The position numbers were made by a program, and so were the translations under genes. A stretch of DNA of 64,000 nt from Ruminococcus flavefaciens (lineage in GTDB: Bacteria > Bacillota > Clostridia > Oscillospirales > Ruminococcaceae): contig SFMO01000023.1 of assembly GCA_004554385.1 (NCBI GenBank), positions 13,232 to 77,231 of the forward strand. Direction: 5' to 3'. Under the pieces are notes generated by a model, which saw only the letters and a list, made by a program, of their open reading frames with translations, ran no database searches and was not told where the DNA came from. This document shows, in pieces, positions 51,788 to 60,881 of the stretch (positions are counted from its first letter, which is position 1; every line of letters begins with the position of its first letter).

Positions 51788-52984
51788 TTACCAGACTTTG
51801 TAGTCATCGTGTCCTATCTTATAGGATGTTCCGGGAACATAGAGATCGCCCGGCTTGAGCTCCTTGCCATTCTCCTTAGCGGTCTCGATTGCTCTTCTGA
51901 GCTCTCTGAATGCAACGCTGTTTGTAACGATACGTGTTACACTATCCTGACTGGGGCTTGTGCTGAGGTACTCAAGCACTGCCTGCTGGAGGTAGAAATA
52001 GCTGCGAAGCTGAGTTTTCTTGAATTCGAGACTCTGCTGATCGTCGCCATCGCCTTCAAGGAGGAAGAGGCTGTCGCCTTCACGGTAGCCAAGAGTGAGC
52101 TTTGCGAAGATCTCGGGAATGAACACCCTGATCTCGGATGCCAAGTTCTTATCTCCGTCAACAAGCTCTTCCAGCTTGTCAGCCATAGCAACATATTCCT
52201 CGTGATTGTTGATCTTTTCCATCATGCTGATGGTTTCTCTTGCAGCGCTCATAACGATATCCTTCTTGAATGGGCATTTGTCCTCTTCACGCTGTACGAA
52301 TATAGCGTACTGCTTTTCGGATACAAAGGTCTCCTCAGCGTGCATTTCCTTTTCAACGTACTCCTCAAAGTACTTTGGAAGCTCAACGCATACAGAACCG
52401 TTGATGCGTACCTCTATGATCTTCTTTTCCTTATACTTTGCAAGGTAAATTCTCAGCCAGTAATACTTCTTTGAGCCAAGATACTTCGGGATCTCGGTCC
52501 TGAGGAAGTTAACCAGCATAGTGGGAGCCTTGTCCTTAACGCCGACTCTTACAACAGACTGGCAGTACATATCGAACTCATAATGCTGTCTGAGGAAATC
52601 AACAGAAACATACTGAGGGTTCTTCTTTGTCATAGACTGATCCAGCGGATGCCATACACCGCCGCAGAAAATATCTACAGCCATTTTGGCAGCTTCGGTC
52701 TCGTCCTGTCCCTGAGAGTCTACAGGTTCGATAAGAGGCTCATCAAAGTCATCATGCTTTACGATAAAGATAGTCTGAAGTATCTTTATGCCCTCGCTCT
52801 CATCAATTCTGCCGATCTGCACATCAATGGTAAAGCCCTTTGGCATTATGATACAATCATCATAGAGAGTACCGTTAAGCTTCTCATTGAGACTTTCAAG
52901 GACTGTGGATTTAATGTCAGCCTTGGGATCAGTTACCTGAACCTCCTCTGTCTTCTGATTGTTCTTCTTCTTGAAAATACCCAT
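51788..52984 (-). CDS. Conserved-looking protein of unknown function
   Basis: 398 residues, cytoplasmic by composition. The N terminus is basic (MGIFKKKNNQK). An alpha/beta middle (YYWLRIYLAKYKEKKIIEVR, then SVCVELPKYFEEYVEKE) and helical C-terminal part (LQQAVLEYLSTSPSQDS, IVTNSVAFRELRRAIETAK) follow. No catalytic motif, membrane helix or signal peptide is seen. It is possibly in the DUF6348 family, but I am not sure. It is the last gene of the operon with prmA (48-nt gap), before a strong terminator. Confidence 0.7.
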   Translation of the reverse strand: MGIFKKKNNQKTEEVQVTDPKADIKSTVLESLNEKLNGTLYDDCIIMPKGFTIDVQIGRIDESEGIKILQTIFIVKHDDFDEPLIEPVDSQGQDETEAAKMAVDIFCGGVWHPLDQSMTKKNPQYVSVDFLRQHYEFDMYCQSVVRVGVKDKAPTMLVNFLRTEIPKYLGSKKYYWLRIYLAKYKEKKIIEVRINGSVCVELPKYFEEYVEKEMHAEETFVSEKQYAIFVQREEDKCPFKKDIVMSAARETISMMEKINNHEEYVAMADKLEELVDGDKNLASEIRVFIPEIFAKLTLGYREGDSLFLLEGDGDDQQSLEFKKTQLRSYFYLQQAVLEYLSTSPSQDSVTRIVTNSVAFRELRRAIETAKENGKELKPGDLYVPGTSYKIGHDDYKVW

Positions 52985-53032
52985 TTTCTATTCTCCTTAA
53001 TTTGATGATATCAATATATGCTCTGCATAATA

Positions 53033-53998
53033 TTAAACTGTGAATTTAACTGCTGCCCAGCCCTCACGTATCTCGGGCTCGGGATCCTTGAAGCCAACCG
53101 ACTTCAGTGCGTCTATGACCTCGTCCATACGCTCCTCAATTATACCCGAAACAATGAGTATACCGTCTTTTTTAAGGTAGCGCAGGAAGCTTTCCTTCAT
53201 TGCGATGAGAACATCTGCCACAATATTTGCAGCTATTATGTCATACTTGTCATCGATCTCATCGGCAAGCTTCTCGTCGGTGAGTATATTTCCGAAATAA
53301 GTCTTGTATACATCTGGTGAAATGTGGTTTTTCACTGCATTTTCGAGAGCAGTTACCGCTGCATTCTCCTCAATATCAACTGCAACAGCGCTCTTTGCGC
53401 CCAGAAGCATAGCTCCGATAGAAAGTATACCGCTTCCGCAGCCCATATCCAGAAGCTTATCCCCTTTGTTAAGATACTTTTCCAGCACCTCAAGGCAGAG
53501 TCTTGTGGTATGATGCTTGCCTGTACCGAAGCTCGAAGCAGGGTCTATCTCCAGGATAATGCGGCCGTCGGAGTTGTCATAGTCTTCCCATGACGGCTTG
53601 ATAACAAGCTTTTCACCGACCTTGAAGGGCTTGAAGTACTGCTTCCAGTTGTTTGCCCAGTCCTCTTCGCGGATACTTGACATCTCAGCTTCAAGTCTGC
53701 CGTAAGTACCGTCGGTATCAGCTGCTTTCATCTCAGCAAGCATGGACTTGATAGCGATGAGCATTTCAGCCCCCTGTCCGTTTGACGGTATATAGACCGT
53801 AATACAGGTCTCGCACTCTGAGAGTCCCATAAGATCGTCGTCAATGTAATCCCACTGACCGTTCTTATTTTCAAGGAACTCCTTGAAATCCTCGGGATCC
53901 TTTATTGAAAATCCCTTGATGCCAATGTCTCCCAGCTTTGAGCAGAGAAGCTCAATGCCTTCGGTGGTCGTATAGATGTTGACTTCTGTCCATTCCAT
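53033..53998 (-). CDS. prmA: Ribosomal protein L11 methyltransferase PrmA
   Basis: 321 residues. The SAM-binding core LLDMGCGSGILSIGAMLLGA and the family motif DPASSFGTGKHHTTRLCLE are clear, and the N-terminal substrate domain precedes them. It trimethylates L11. The catalytic region includes AANIVADVLIAM. It follows the C39/dockerin gene by 15 nt, an odd neighbour for a translation enzyme. Confidence 0.96.
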   Translation of the reverse strand: MEWTEVNIYTTTEGIELLCSKLGDIGIKGFSIKDPEDFKEFLENKNGQWDYIDDDLMGLSECETCITVYIPSNGQGAEMLIAIKSMLAEMKAADTDGTYGRLEAEMSSIREEDWANNWKQYFKPFKVGEKLVIKPSWEDYDNSDGRIILEIDPASSFGTGKHHTTRLCLEVLEKYLNKGDKLLDMGCGSGILSIGAMLLGAKSAVAVDIEENAAVTALENAVKNHISPDVYKTYFGNILTDEKLADEIDDKYDIIAANIVADVLIAMKESFLRYLKKDGILIVSGIIEERMDEVIDALKSVGFKDPEPEIREGWAAVKFTV

Positions 53999-54013
53999 TA
54001 GTTAAAGTTCTCC

Positions 54014-55204
54014 TTAATTGCAAATAAGCATAAGATACATGAGCACATCATCGTTATCGACAATGCCGTCGCCGCTGATATCAGCAGCAGCTATTTCAGA
54101 GCTTGTCAGCACCGAAACGCCCTCAGGCAGCTTGCCGAGACTGTTGAGATACTCATTTATAAGCGCAAGATCATAGACGTTGACCTCGTCGTCGTTATTG
54201 ACGTCGCCCACTGCGAATTTCTGAGGATCGCCTGCAAAGCTCAGCTTTGAAAGCTCAATATATCCGCGTTTGCCGTTGATCTTCACTTCGCCTGTGCTTC
54301 CGCTGACACTCAGCACCCTAACGACGTTGCCTTCTTTAAGAGAAGCTATTGCCTCTTTTTTGGCACTGATGTCCGACCACACCTTCACAGGTACGCTCTC
54401 AGAACAGTAGTACTCTCCTGCTTTATAAGCAGCAGTTGTAACGGTGAGGCGTGATGTAGTCTGCGCTTTTGTTGTTGTAGTAGTTTTTGCTGTAGTCTGC
54501 ACAGTAGTAGTCAGTACAGCAGATTTTGAAGAAGTTATAGAGGATGTCACTGTAGAAGCTGCTGATTCTTTTCCGGCGATCTTCAGAGGAGTGAATCCGC
54601 TGTACGGGTTCTTGCCCTTGATAGCCTGAAAGACAGTTATGTTCTTATTGTCATAAGCCTCAAACATAAGTATCTCGTCCTTGGCAGGGTCTGCCATGTA
54701 CACATCGTCTCCGATGATGCCGTCGACATACACCCAGTGTCCGCCGACATTGCATATGACATACATCCCCTTATCAAGATACTCACCGATCTCAGCAGCT
54801 TTACCGCTCTGAGTATCTGACTTGAAGCTGAGATTAGCTGTAGCAATGCTGATCTCGGGAACAGCCTTGTTCACCGAAGACCATGAGATAAGTCCGCCCC
54901 ACTGATTGAAGGCGCCCATATCATTCAGAGCCTTTGCAAAAACTCCGGGATCAAAGCTTTCTGTGTCCTTTGCCCCTGAAGCAACAGCAGACATTGCGAT
55001 AGAGGTTATGTAGCAGCCTGAGCTGCGTACTGTAGAGCCGCCGATAGCGCAGCTGCCCCAGCGTTCATCATTCTGTCTCCAGAGTCTGAAGTCATCGGCT
55101 GCATGAGCCTTGATATTCGTCTGACATACCCCTGCAAGCATTCCGATAAGGATAAAAAATGCAAGCAGGACAGAAAACATTCCTTTTTCTTTTACAGTTC
55201 GCAT
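54014..55204 (-). CDS. Secreted C39-like cysteine peptidase with SH3 and dockerin domains
   Basis: 396 residues from the ATG at 55202-55204, with GGAGG 6 nt upstream. Signal peptide to about AHA (residue 35). The papain-like C39 domain has Gln44 (WRQNDERWG), Cys64 (SSGCYITSIAM), His156 (GGHWVYVDG) and Asp172 (MADPAKD). A Thr-rich linker (about 220-265) is followed by an SH3-like domain (about 270-325) and a type I dockerin (VGDVNNDDEVNVYDLALI and ADISGDGIVDNDDVL). It is probably exported and attached to a cohesin. The substrate could be cell-wall peptide or protein. It lies inside the moxR/DUF58/transglutaminase operon. Confidence 0.9.
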   Translation of the reverse strand: MRTVKEKGMFSVLLAFFILIGMLAGVCQTNIKAHAADDFRLWRQNDERWGSCAIGGSTVRSSGCYITSIAMSAVASGAKDTESFDPGVFAKALNDMGAFNQWGGLISWSSVNKAVPEISIATANLSFKSDTQSGKAAEIGEYLDKGMYVICNVGGHWVYVDGIIGDDVYMADPAKDEILMFEAYDNKNITVFQAIKGKNPYSGFTPLKIAGKESAASTVTSSITSSKSAVLTTTVQTTAKTTTTTKAQTTSRLTVTTAAYKAGEYYCSESVPVKVWSDISAKKEAIASLKEGNVVRVLSVSGSTGEVKINGKRGYIELSKLSFAGDPQKFAVGDVNNDDEVNVYDLALINEYLNSLGKLPEGVSVLTSSEIAAADISGDGIVDNDDVLMYLMLICN

Positions 55205-55222
55205 AATCAACCTCCGTAAATG

Positions 55223-57529
55223 TTATCGGCTTTTTATGCGTCTCCTTTTTTTGGATTCTCTGAACAGATCATACGCTTTGATATAATCGTCCATTGCTTT
55301 TTCTTTTTCTTGATCACTCAGGACAATATCGCCGTAAACAGCCTTGTCAAAGAGCTCAGCGGTATCATTTATATCAGCACCTGACATCCCGTGTACGAGC
55401 GCGGCGACCTCCTTGGAGGTATTGACATTTTCGATACCGTAGACCTTGCATATCCTGTGCATTACAGCTCTTACAAAGTCGTTGGGACGGCGTTTTCTGC
55501 CTCTGAAAATGAACCATTTATGTGACAGCCTCGGATAAACGAAAGAGAACAGCAATACCAGCATTGCGCCTGCCAGTATACCAAGACCCGCTCTTGAAAG
55601 CATATCCGTAGCAGTCGATTCTTTTTTGATCTTCGTCTCAGCCAGATCCGTAACGGTCGGTTCAAAGCTTGCCCAGCCATAGCCCTTGATATAGAGCTCG
55701 GGGAAACCATGAAGATCCCTTGCGCGGATAGTATAATCAGTATCTCTTACGAATCTGCCTCCCGTATGCTCGGTCATATTGTATCCCTCGCAGTATCTTG
55801 CAGGGATACCGGCAGCACGCGCAAGCAGCACCATAGCTGTTGCGTATTCATAGCAAACGCCTGTTTTTGTTTTGAACAGGAAATCGGCAGCATTTTCGCC
55901 TTTTTTCTTTCGGTACTTCAGATCGTAGATGTAGTCGTTATCATAGAAATACGACTCGATGGCAAGAGCCTTTTCATACTCCGAGCTGCATCCGGAGGTT
56001 ATCTCATCAGCAAGAGCCTTGATGTCGCTTCTTCCGCCGTAATCCAGCTGATACTTGAGATAATCATCGTAAAAGTCATTGTCAATGTCAAGATACTGAC
56101 GTTTCTGTAAGTAATCATGGGGTAATGATAATTTATAATTAGTATCAAGAACATTCAATGCATCATTGAGAAGCTCCTTGTAATCAAACTGTGTAAGTCT
56201 GTCCACAAACTCTCTGTTGCGCTGACTCATAAAGAAGGTATCAGCGCTGTATTCAAAGGTAAATACCTCATTTGTGGAAAAACGTGAATCTATAGCGTAC
56301 ACAGTACCGCCGCGAAGGCGCGTTACCTCTCCTTTTCTCGTACAGTTTGTCATTGCCACGGCAAACTGTGGAACCGGAGCCATGTTTGTGCCCTCATTCA
56401 TACCGACAATTCCTGAAAGACTGTGGAACCTTGCCGTTTTCAGCTCAGGCTCATCAAGTCCGCTTTCAGCGAAATCAGTGATCCCGTACTTTTCAGCGAA
56501 GCTGCTGTCAAGAGTAGCAGCCTCCAAAATTCCGCCTGCAATGCCCATAGGAGAACCGATATCCAACGGCGCTGATTCAGCTTTCATGCCAAAGACATCG
56601 TCAATATCCTCTACTCCCCAGCTGTCTTCGTCAAAATCATAGGTAGAGTAGGTAGCGGTTTTTATTCGGAGAGGCTCATCAGCAACCACCTCATACACCA
56701 GTGTGTCGTCTTCATTTGATCTGTACTGATCGCCTGAAGTAGTATCACGGAAAATATCCAGCATAGCATTCAGTTTATCAGTGAACTGATCCGCATCGAT
56801 GAGAGTCTCCAGTACGCTTCTGTCAGCTTCTATGGCAGGCTTCGGGAAAACCGCCGCTGCCGCTGCAAAAATTACAGCATATACCGCAACGGGCTTCCAC
56901 GAGCTCTTTCTCTCTACGAATAATGTTTTATCAGTATCCGCAAGCTGTCTGTAATACACCATGAGAAGAACATATCCCACAGCCAGCAGTATTATAAAGA
57001 GCGTCGGCATTTTTTCATATTCCTTACCATAAATAGAGAAAGGAATGATGAAAATAAGGAAATTCATTAATATCCTGTATCTTACCCGTGTAAAATAGTA
57101 TATTACCGAGCACATGAAGAGAACAAAAAGAAGATAGAAGGCTGCCGCATACCAGAAATTGTAATCCAGCGAGTCCTGAGGAGTAAGGAACCAGAGTCCC
57201 CACGGAATAGGATAGTTTTCCTTTCCGATGTCGATAGCCAACCGGACTCCCGAACCGAATACCACGACGATAGCCGCATATGCGAAGAAGCCGATAAAAT
57301 TATGCTTCTTCATGAAATCGAATATCCTGAACATGATCCAGCATATAAGAACAGTACACAATCCCCAGCCGACAGCAGTGATATATCCCTGATTATCAGT
57401 CTTGTCCTGGTCACGGTAATGGTACATGAGAGCTGTCATGACAAGAACCGTATACCACAGCACAGGATCTGTAAATGTCCTCAGCAGGAACGTCTTCAGA
57501 TCGAAACTTGAATTATTGGTTTTATTCAT
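55223..57529 (-). CDS. Membrane transglutaminase-like protein (TgpA family)
   Basis: 768 residues. Six or seven membrane helices lie in residues 15-230, then an exported region with the transglutaminase domain at about 480-630, one more helix near 655-675, and a cytoplasmic tail. Catalytic Cys is in TGVCYEYATAMVLLA near 558 and His in DLHGFPELYI near 605. The third residue, normally Asp in FDPT, is Glu here (FEPT, near 623). The family often accompanies MoxR and DUF58 genes and is thought to crosslink or cleave surface proteins or peptides. It is 4 nt after the DUF58 gene. Confidence 0.9.
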   Translation of the reverse strand: MNKTNNSSFDLKTFLLRTFTDPVLWYTVLVMTALMYHYRDQDKTDNQGYITAVGWGLCTVLICWIMFRIFDFMKKHNFIGFFAYAAIVVVFGSGVRLAIDIGKENYPIPWGLWFLTPQDSLDYNFWYAAAFYLLFVLFMCSVIYYFTRVRYRILMNFLIFIIPFSIYGKEYEKMPTLFIILLAVGYVLLMVYYRQLADTDKTLFVERKSSWKPVAVYAVIFAAAAAVFPKPAIEADRSVLETLIDADQFTDKLNAMLDIFRDTTSGDQYRSNEDDTLVYEVVADEPLRIKTATYSTYDFDEDSWGVEDIDDVFGMKAESAPLDIGSPMGIAGGILEAATLDSSFAEKYGITDFAESGLDEPELKTARFHSLSGIVGMNEGTNMAPVPQFAVAMTNCTRKGEVTRLRGGTVYAIDSRFSTNEVFTFEYSADTFFMSQRNREFVDRLTQFDYKELLNDALNVLDTNYKLSLPHDYLQKRQYLDIDNDFYDDYLKYQLDYGGRSDIKALADEITSGCSSEYEKALAIESYFYDNDYIYDLKYRKKKGENAADFLFKTKTGVCYEYATAMVLLARAAGIPARYCEGYNMTEHTGGRFVRDTDYTIRARDLHGFPELYIKGYGWASFEPTVTDLAETKIKKESTATDMLSRAGLGILAGAMLVLLFSFVYPRLSHKWFIFRGRKRRPNDFVRAVMHRICKVYGIENVNTSKEVAALVHGMSGADINDTAELFDKAVYGDIVLSDQEKEKAMDDYIKAYDLFRESKKRRRIKSR

Positions 57530-57532
57530 TAT

Positions 57533-58702
57533 TTATACCGTTTTAAAGTTATTATCCTCATCAAGATACCACATCTTCATTTTTGTGGTATTGACGGACG
57601 CAATTGAAAGTCCGATGATACTTGCATTCTCCTGATCATCGATATAACGCGCCACCTCAGCGAAGCCGGGGCCTGCATCGGTAGTGGCTGTTACGCAGGC
57701 ACAGAACGAGCCGTTATTCTGAGAGAGGTCTATTCTCTTATCGGGGATCACCTTTATTGCAAGTATCTTCAGCAGAAGCTGCTTCGGATAATCGGGGTTG
57801 TCAACACTTTCACACACAGTCTCGCCTGTACCCGACCGATATACGAAGCTGCAGGCTATGCCCTGTTTTATAAGGAGATCTAACAGTCCGAATACCGAGC
57901 GTATAAGCTGTTCCTCTCCTCTTACAGCATTTACCGGCGGCACAGAGCCGTTGCGGTAAAGGTCAAGGATAAGGACAGGCTGTACTGAAGCAGCCGCCTC
58001 GTCGAGACGTACCATCAGCTTCTGCTTTTTTGAAGAAAGCTTCCAGTTTATGCGCTTCAGCGGATCTCCCTGCTCATACTCGCGGTGTTCGTATCCCGGA
58101 GAAGTATTTGCAGAGAACAGCATTGCTGTGTCATTTTCCTCATCATCGTCGCTTGTAAGGACCACATCTGCAATAGAGCGGAAAAGCTGTGACGAGGACT
58201 TTATCTCAGGTATCGGCGGAATAACGCCAACGGAAACAGACTGTGGAAGGGACGTTTTCAGCGGGAACCTCATAAAGCCGAGGAAGCCGCAGGAATACAC
58301 GGCTTTAATGCCGACTTCGCCATTGCCTCCGACAAGAGTGTCGATCTCTATTTTAAATGTGCGTTTTGTCTCATTGAGCATACACAGCTTGCGTCTTTTT
58401 ATGTTCTGCCCGAATATTTCTGAGGCAAACGGGCATATCTCCAGTACAGAGATCGGAAATACACCTGTTTTCTCCACCTTTACATTTACCGTGAGGGTGC
58501 TGCCCTTGGGTACATATGCGTCACAGCTGAAGCTCACCTTTACCCTTTTTCTTGCATAAAGGGTCATAAAAAGTGAAACCAGCGGGGCAAATGCCACAAA
58601 AGCCAGCAGAATGATACCCATTTCGCCGTCTATGTAGAATGTGAAGATATACACAAGAAAAGCTACTGCAAGTACGCTTATAATACTCTTGAAATGCTTC
58701 AT
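57533..58702 (-). CDS. DUF58 (vWA-like) membrane protein
   Basis: 389 residues. Two N-terminal membrane helices (about 8-48), a beta-rich section, then the DUF58 signature YEHREYEQGDPLKRINWKLS near 220. A von Willebrand A-like region follows (LILDLYRNGSVPP). These proteins work with MoxR ATPases. Its start is 2 nt after the moxR stop and its end 3 nt before the transglutaminase gene. Confidence 0.94.
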   Translation of the reverse strand: MKHFKSIISVLAVAFLVYIFTFYIDGEMGIILLAFVAFAPLVSLFMTLYARKRVKVSFSCDAYVPKGSTLTVNVKVEKTGVFPISVLEICPFASEIFGQNIKRRKLCMLNETKRTFKIEIDTLVGGNGEVGIKAVYSCGFLGFMRFPLKTSLPQSVSVGVIPPIPEIKSSSQLFRSIADVVLTSDDDEENDTAMLFSANTSPGYEHREYEQGDPLKRINWKLSSKKQKLMVRLDEAAASVQPVLILDLYRNGSVPPVNAVRGEEQLIRSVFGLLDLLIKQGIACSFVYRSGTGETVCESVDNPDYPKQLLLKILAIKVIPDKRIDLSQNNGSFCACVTATTDAGPGFAEVARYIDDQENASIIGLSIASVNTTKMKMWYLDEDNNFKTV

Positions 58703-58704
58703 AT

Positions 58705-59640
58705 TCAGCTCATTGCAGGGACAGCGCAGTTTTTGAGGACGTTCTCGATATACGCCTCGCCGGAACCGAATGCAGTTTTGCCCTGCGGAGAAAGGATTAT
58801 TCTGTGTGCAAGTACGGATACCGCGGTAGCCTTTACATCATCGGGAGTGACATACTCTCGTTCATAGATGTATGCATAAGCCTTTGCTGCCTTGAAAAGA
58901 GCTATGCTGCCTCGGGGACTGATTCCGAGAACAGTGTTTCTGTCCTCTCTTGTTGCGGCAACGATATTAACGATGTACTCCTTGACTTCATTGCTTACAC
59001 GGATCTGCTTGACTTCCTCCTGCATTGCGATTATGTCATCCACATGCATTACGGGTTCATCTATATTTACAATAGGATTGTTCATTTGTGTTCTTTCAAG
59101 TATCTGTACTTCCTCATCCATTGAGGGATAGCCCATAGACAGCTTCATAAAGAATCTGTCCATCTGTGCCTCGGGAAGGTGGAAGGTACCATAGGTCTCG
59201 ACAGGGTTCTGAGTAGCCATAACGAGAAATGGCTTTGGAAGCTTGTGTGTAACGCCGTCAAGACTTATCTGGCGTTCCTCCATAGCCTCAAGGAGAGCTG
59301 ACTGTACCTTTGGTGAAGCACGGTTTATCTCATCGGCGAGAAGGAAATTACACATTACCGCACCATCGCGGTAAATGAAGTCGCCCTTATTTGAATCGAG
59401 CATGGTAAAACCTGCTATATCCGATGGCATAACGTCAGGAGTAAGTTGTATACGGTTGAATTTTCCGCCGATAGAGCGGGACAGCGCAGTAATGAGCTGA
59501 GTTTTTCCGACACCGGGAACGTCCTCCAGGAGAACATGACCTTCGCACAAAAGCGAAGCAATAAGCTTGATAACTGTGTCCTTTTTACCAACGATGACTC
59601 TGCCTACAGAGCCTGCAAGTCTGCTAATTTTTTCATTCAT
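58705..59640 (-). CDS. MoxR-family AAA+ ATPase
   Basis: 311 residues. Walker A LEDVPGVGKTQLI and Walker B LLADEINRASPKVQ, plus the sensor 1 region VMATQNPVETYG and the arginine-finger region, are typical MoxR. It is a chaperone-like ATPase that acts with vWA/DUF58 proteins on metal insertion or surface complexes. First gene of the operon moxR-DUF58-tgpA-C39/dockerin-prmA-unknown. Confidence 0.96.
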   Translation of the reverse strand: MNEKISRLAGSVGRVIVGKKDTVIKLIASLLCEGHVLLEDVPGVGKTQLITALSRSIGGKFNRIQLTPDVMPSDIAGFTMLDSNKGDFIYRDGAVMCNFLLADEINRASPKVQSALLEAMEERQISLDGVTHKLPKPFLVMATQNPVETYGTFHLPEAQMDRFFMKLSMGYPSMDEEVQILERTQMNNPIVNIDEPVMHVDDIIAMQEEVKQIRVSNEVKEYIVNIVAATREDRNTVLGISPRGSIALFKAAKAYAYIYEREYVTPDDVKATAVSVLAHRIILSPQGKTAFGSGEAYIENVLKNCAVPAMS

Positions 59641-59684
59641 ACTTCAGTACCTCATACTTCTGAGCATATTATCCAATTAAAACT

Positions 59685-59713
59685 ATTATAACATATTTTC
59701 CAAATTACTTCAA
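59685..59713 (-). promoter_or_regulatory. SigA-type promoter of the moxR operon
   Basis: Minus strand: -35 TTGAAG (59708-59713), 17-bp spacer, -10 TATAAT (59685-59690), with TG just before the -10. Confidence 0.8.
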
Positions 59714-59727
59714 GGGAAATCCATACG

Positions 59728-59769
59728 AAAAAAAGCCTGTATTATTGTAACATCTCACAATAATACAGG
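59728..59769 (-). terminator. Orphan intrinsic terminator upstream of moxR
   Basis: A perfect 13-bp stem CCTGTATTATTGT/ACAATAATACAGG (59736-59748 with 59757-59769) with an 8-nt loop and a T run on the minus strand, 23 nt before the moxR promoter. No gene lies between it and the tsf terminator at 59833-59867. It may be a second tsf terminator or end a short RNA. Confidence 0.72.
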
Positions 59770-59832
59770 TGTTATAATGTGGAAAATTTGTCCAAATAAT
59801 TGCTATCATTGAAATATCAAGCCATATTACTT

Positions 59833-59867
59833 ATAAAAAACAGCGGCAGAATGATCCGCCGCTGTTT
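59833..59867 (-). terminator. Intrinsic terminator of rpsB-tsf
   Basis: 10-bp stem AAACAGCGGC/GCCGCTGTTT (59838-59847 with 59858-59867) with six T on the minus strand, 13 nt after tsf. Confidence 0.92.
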
Positions 59868-59880
59868 GTAAAATCTTCGA

Positions 59881-60798
59881 TTACTTGATCATGTTAGCGA
59901 TCTCGTCAGCAAAGTTCTCTTCCTTCTTCTCAACGCCTTCGCCGCGCTCGTAACGAACAACGTCAACGACCTTGATAGAACCGCCGAGCTTCTTAGCCTC
60001 AGCATCAACATAGCCCTGAACTGAGAGCTTGTCATCCTTAACGAAAGCCTGCTCGAGGAGGCAGTTTTCGCTGTAGTACTTGCCTACCTTACCCTCAACG
60101 ATCTTAGCACGAACCTGCTCAGGCTTTGAAGCCATCTTAGGATCCTCAGCCATCTGAGCCATCATGATCTCCTTCTCCTTCTCGAGAACCTCAGCAGGAA
60201 CCTGCTCACGGCAGAGATACGGAGCGTTAAGAGCAGCTGACTGCATAGCAACGTCCTTACCGATTGCTGCAACCTGATCAGCAGCAAGGTCTGTATCCAT
60301 CTTTACGAGAACGCCGATGCTTCCGCCATTGTGGATATATGAAGCAAGCTTGCCCTCGAGTCTTACGAAACGACGGATAACGATGTTTTCTCTGATCTTC
60401 ATGCCTGCGAGCTCTGTGAGAGCCTCACCAACAGTGCCGTTGCCGCCGCTGATAGGCATATTCTTGAGAGCCTCAACGTCAGCAGGATTCTTTTCGATGA
60501 TTGTATTTGCAACGTTTGCAACGAAGTTTCTGATATCGTCTGTATTAGCAGCGAAGTCTGTCTCTGTGTTTACTTCGAGGAGAACACCTGTCTCACCCTT
60601 TACAACAGCTGTAACTACGCCCTCAGCAGCAGCTCTGCTGCTCTTCTTAGCCTGTGTAGCAAGTCCTTTTTCTCTGAGGAACTCGATAGCCTTGTCCATA
60701 TCGCCATCATTCTCTTCGAGAGCCTTCTTACAGTCCATCATACCAACGCCTGTGGACTTCATGAGTTCTTTAATTTCAGCAACGGATACCTTACCCAT
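59881..60798 (-). CDS. tsf: Elongation factor Ts
   Basis: 305 residues. N-terminal TSA domain LMKSTGVGMMDCKKALEEN, then the core with TDFAANTD near the middle. EF-Ts exchanges GDP for GTP on EF-Tu. It follows rpsB in the usual order, with a hairpin between them. Confidence 0.98.
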   Translation of the reverse strand: MGKVSVAEIKELMKSTGVGMMDCKKALEENDGDMDKAIEFLREKGLATQAKKSSRAAAEGVVTAVVKGETGVLLEVNTETDFAANTDDIRNFVANVANTIIEKNPADVEALKNMPISGGNGTVGEALTELAGMKIRENIVIRRFVRLEGKLASYIHNGGSIGVLVKMDTDLAADQVAAIGKDVAMQSAALNAPYLCREQVPAEVLEKEKEIMMAQMAEDPKMASKPEQVRAKIVEGKVGKYYSENCLLEQAFVKDDKLSVQGYVDAEAKKLGGSIKVVDVVRYERGEGVEKKEENFADEIANMIK

Positions 60799-60830
60799 TG
60801 TAATTACCTCCTATTATATATTAAATCCGC

Positions 60831-60859
60831 AAAAACCCGAAGGGTTAGTTCGGGTTTTT
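60831..60859 (-). terminator. Hairpin between rpsB and tsf
   Basis: 11-bp stem AAAAACCCGAA/TTCGGGTTTTT with a seven-base loop (60831-60841, 60849-60859), terminator-like on the minus strand. There is no promoter seen between it and tsf, so it may set a lower tsf level relative to S2. Confidence 0.78.
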
Positions 60860-60881
60860 GATTGTTTTCATTGTTTTATGA

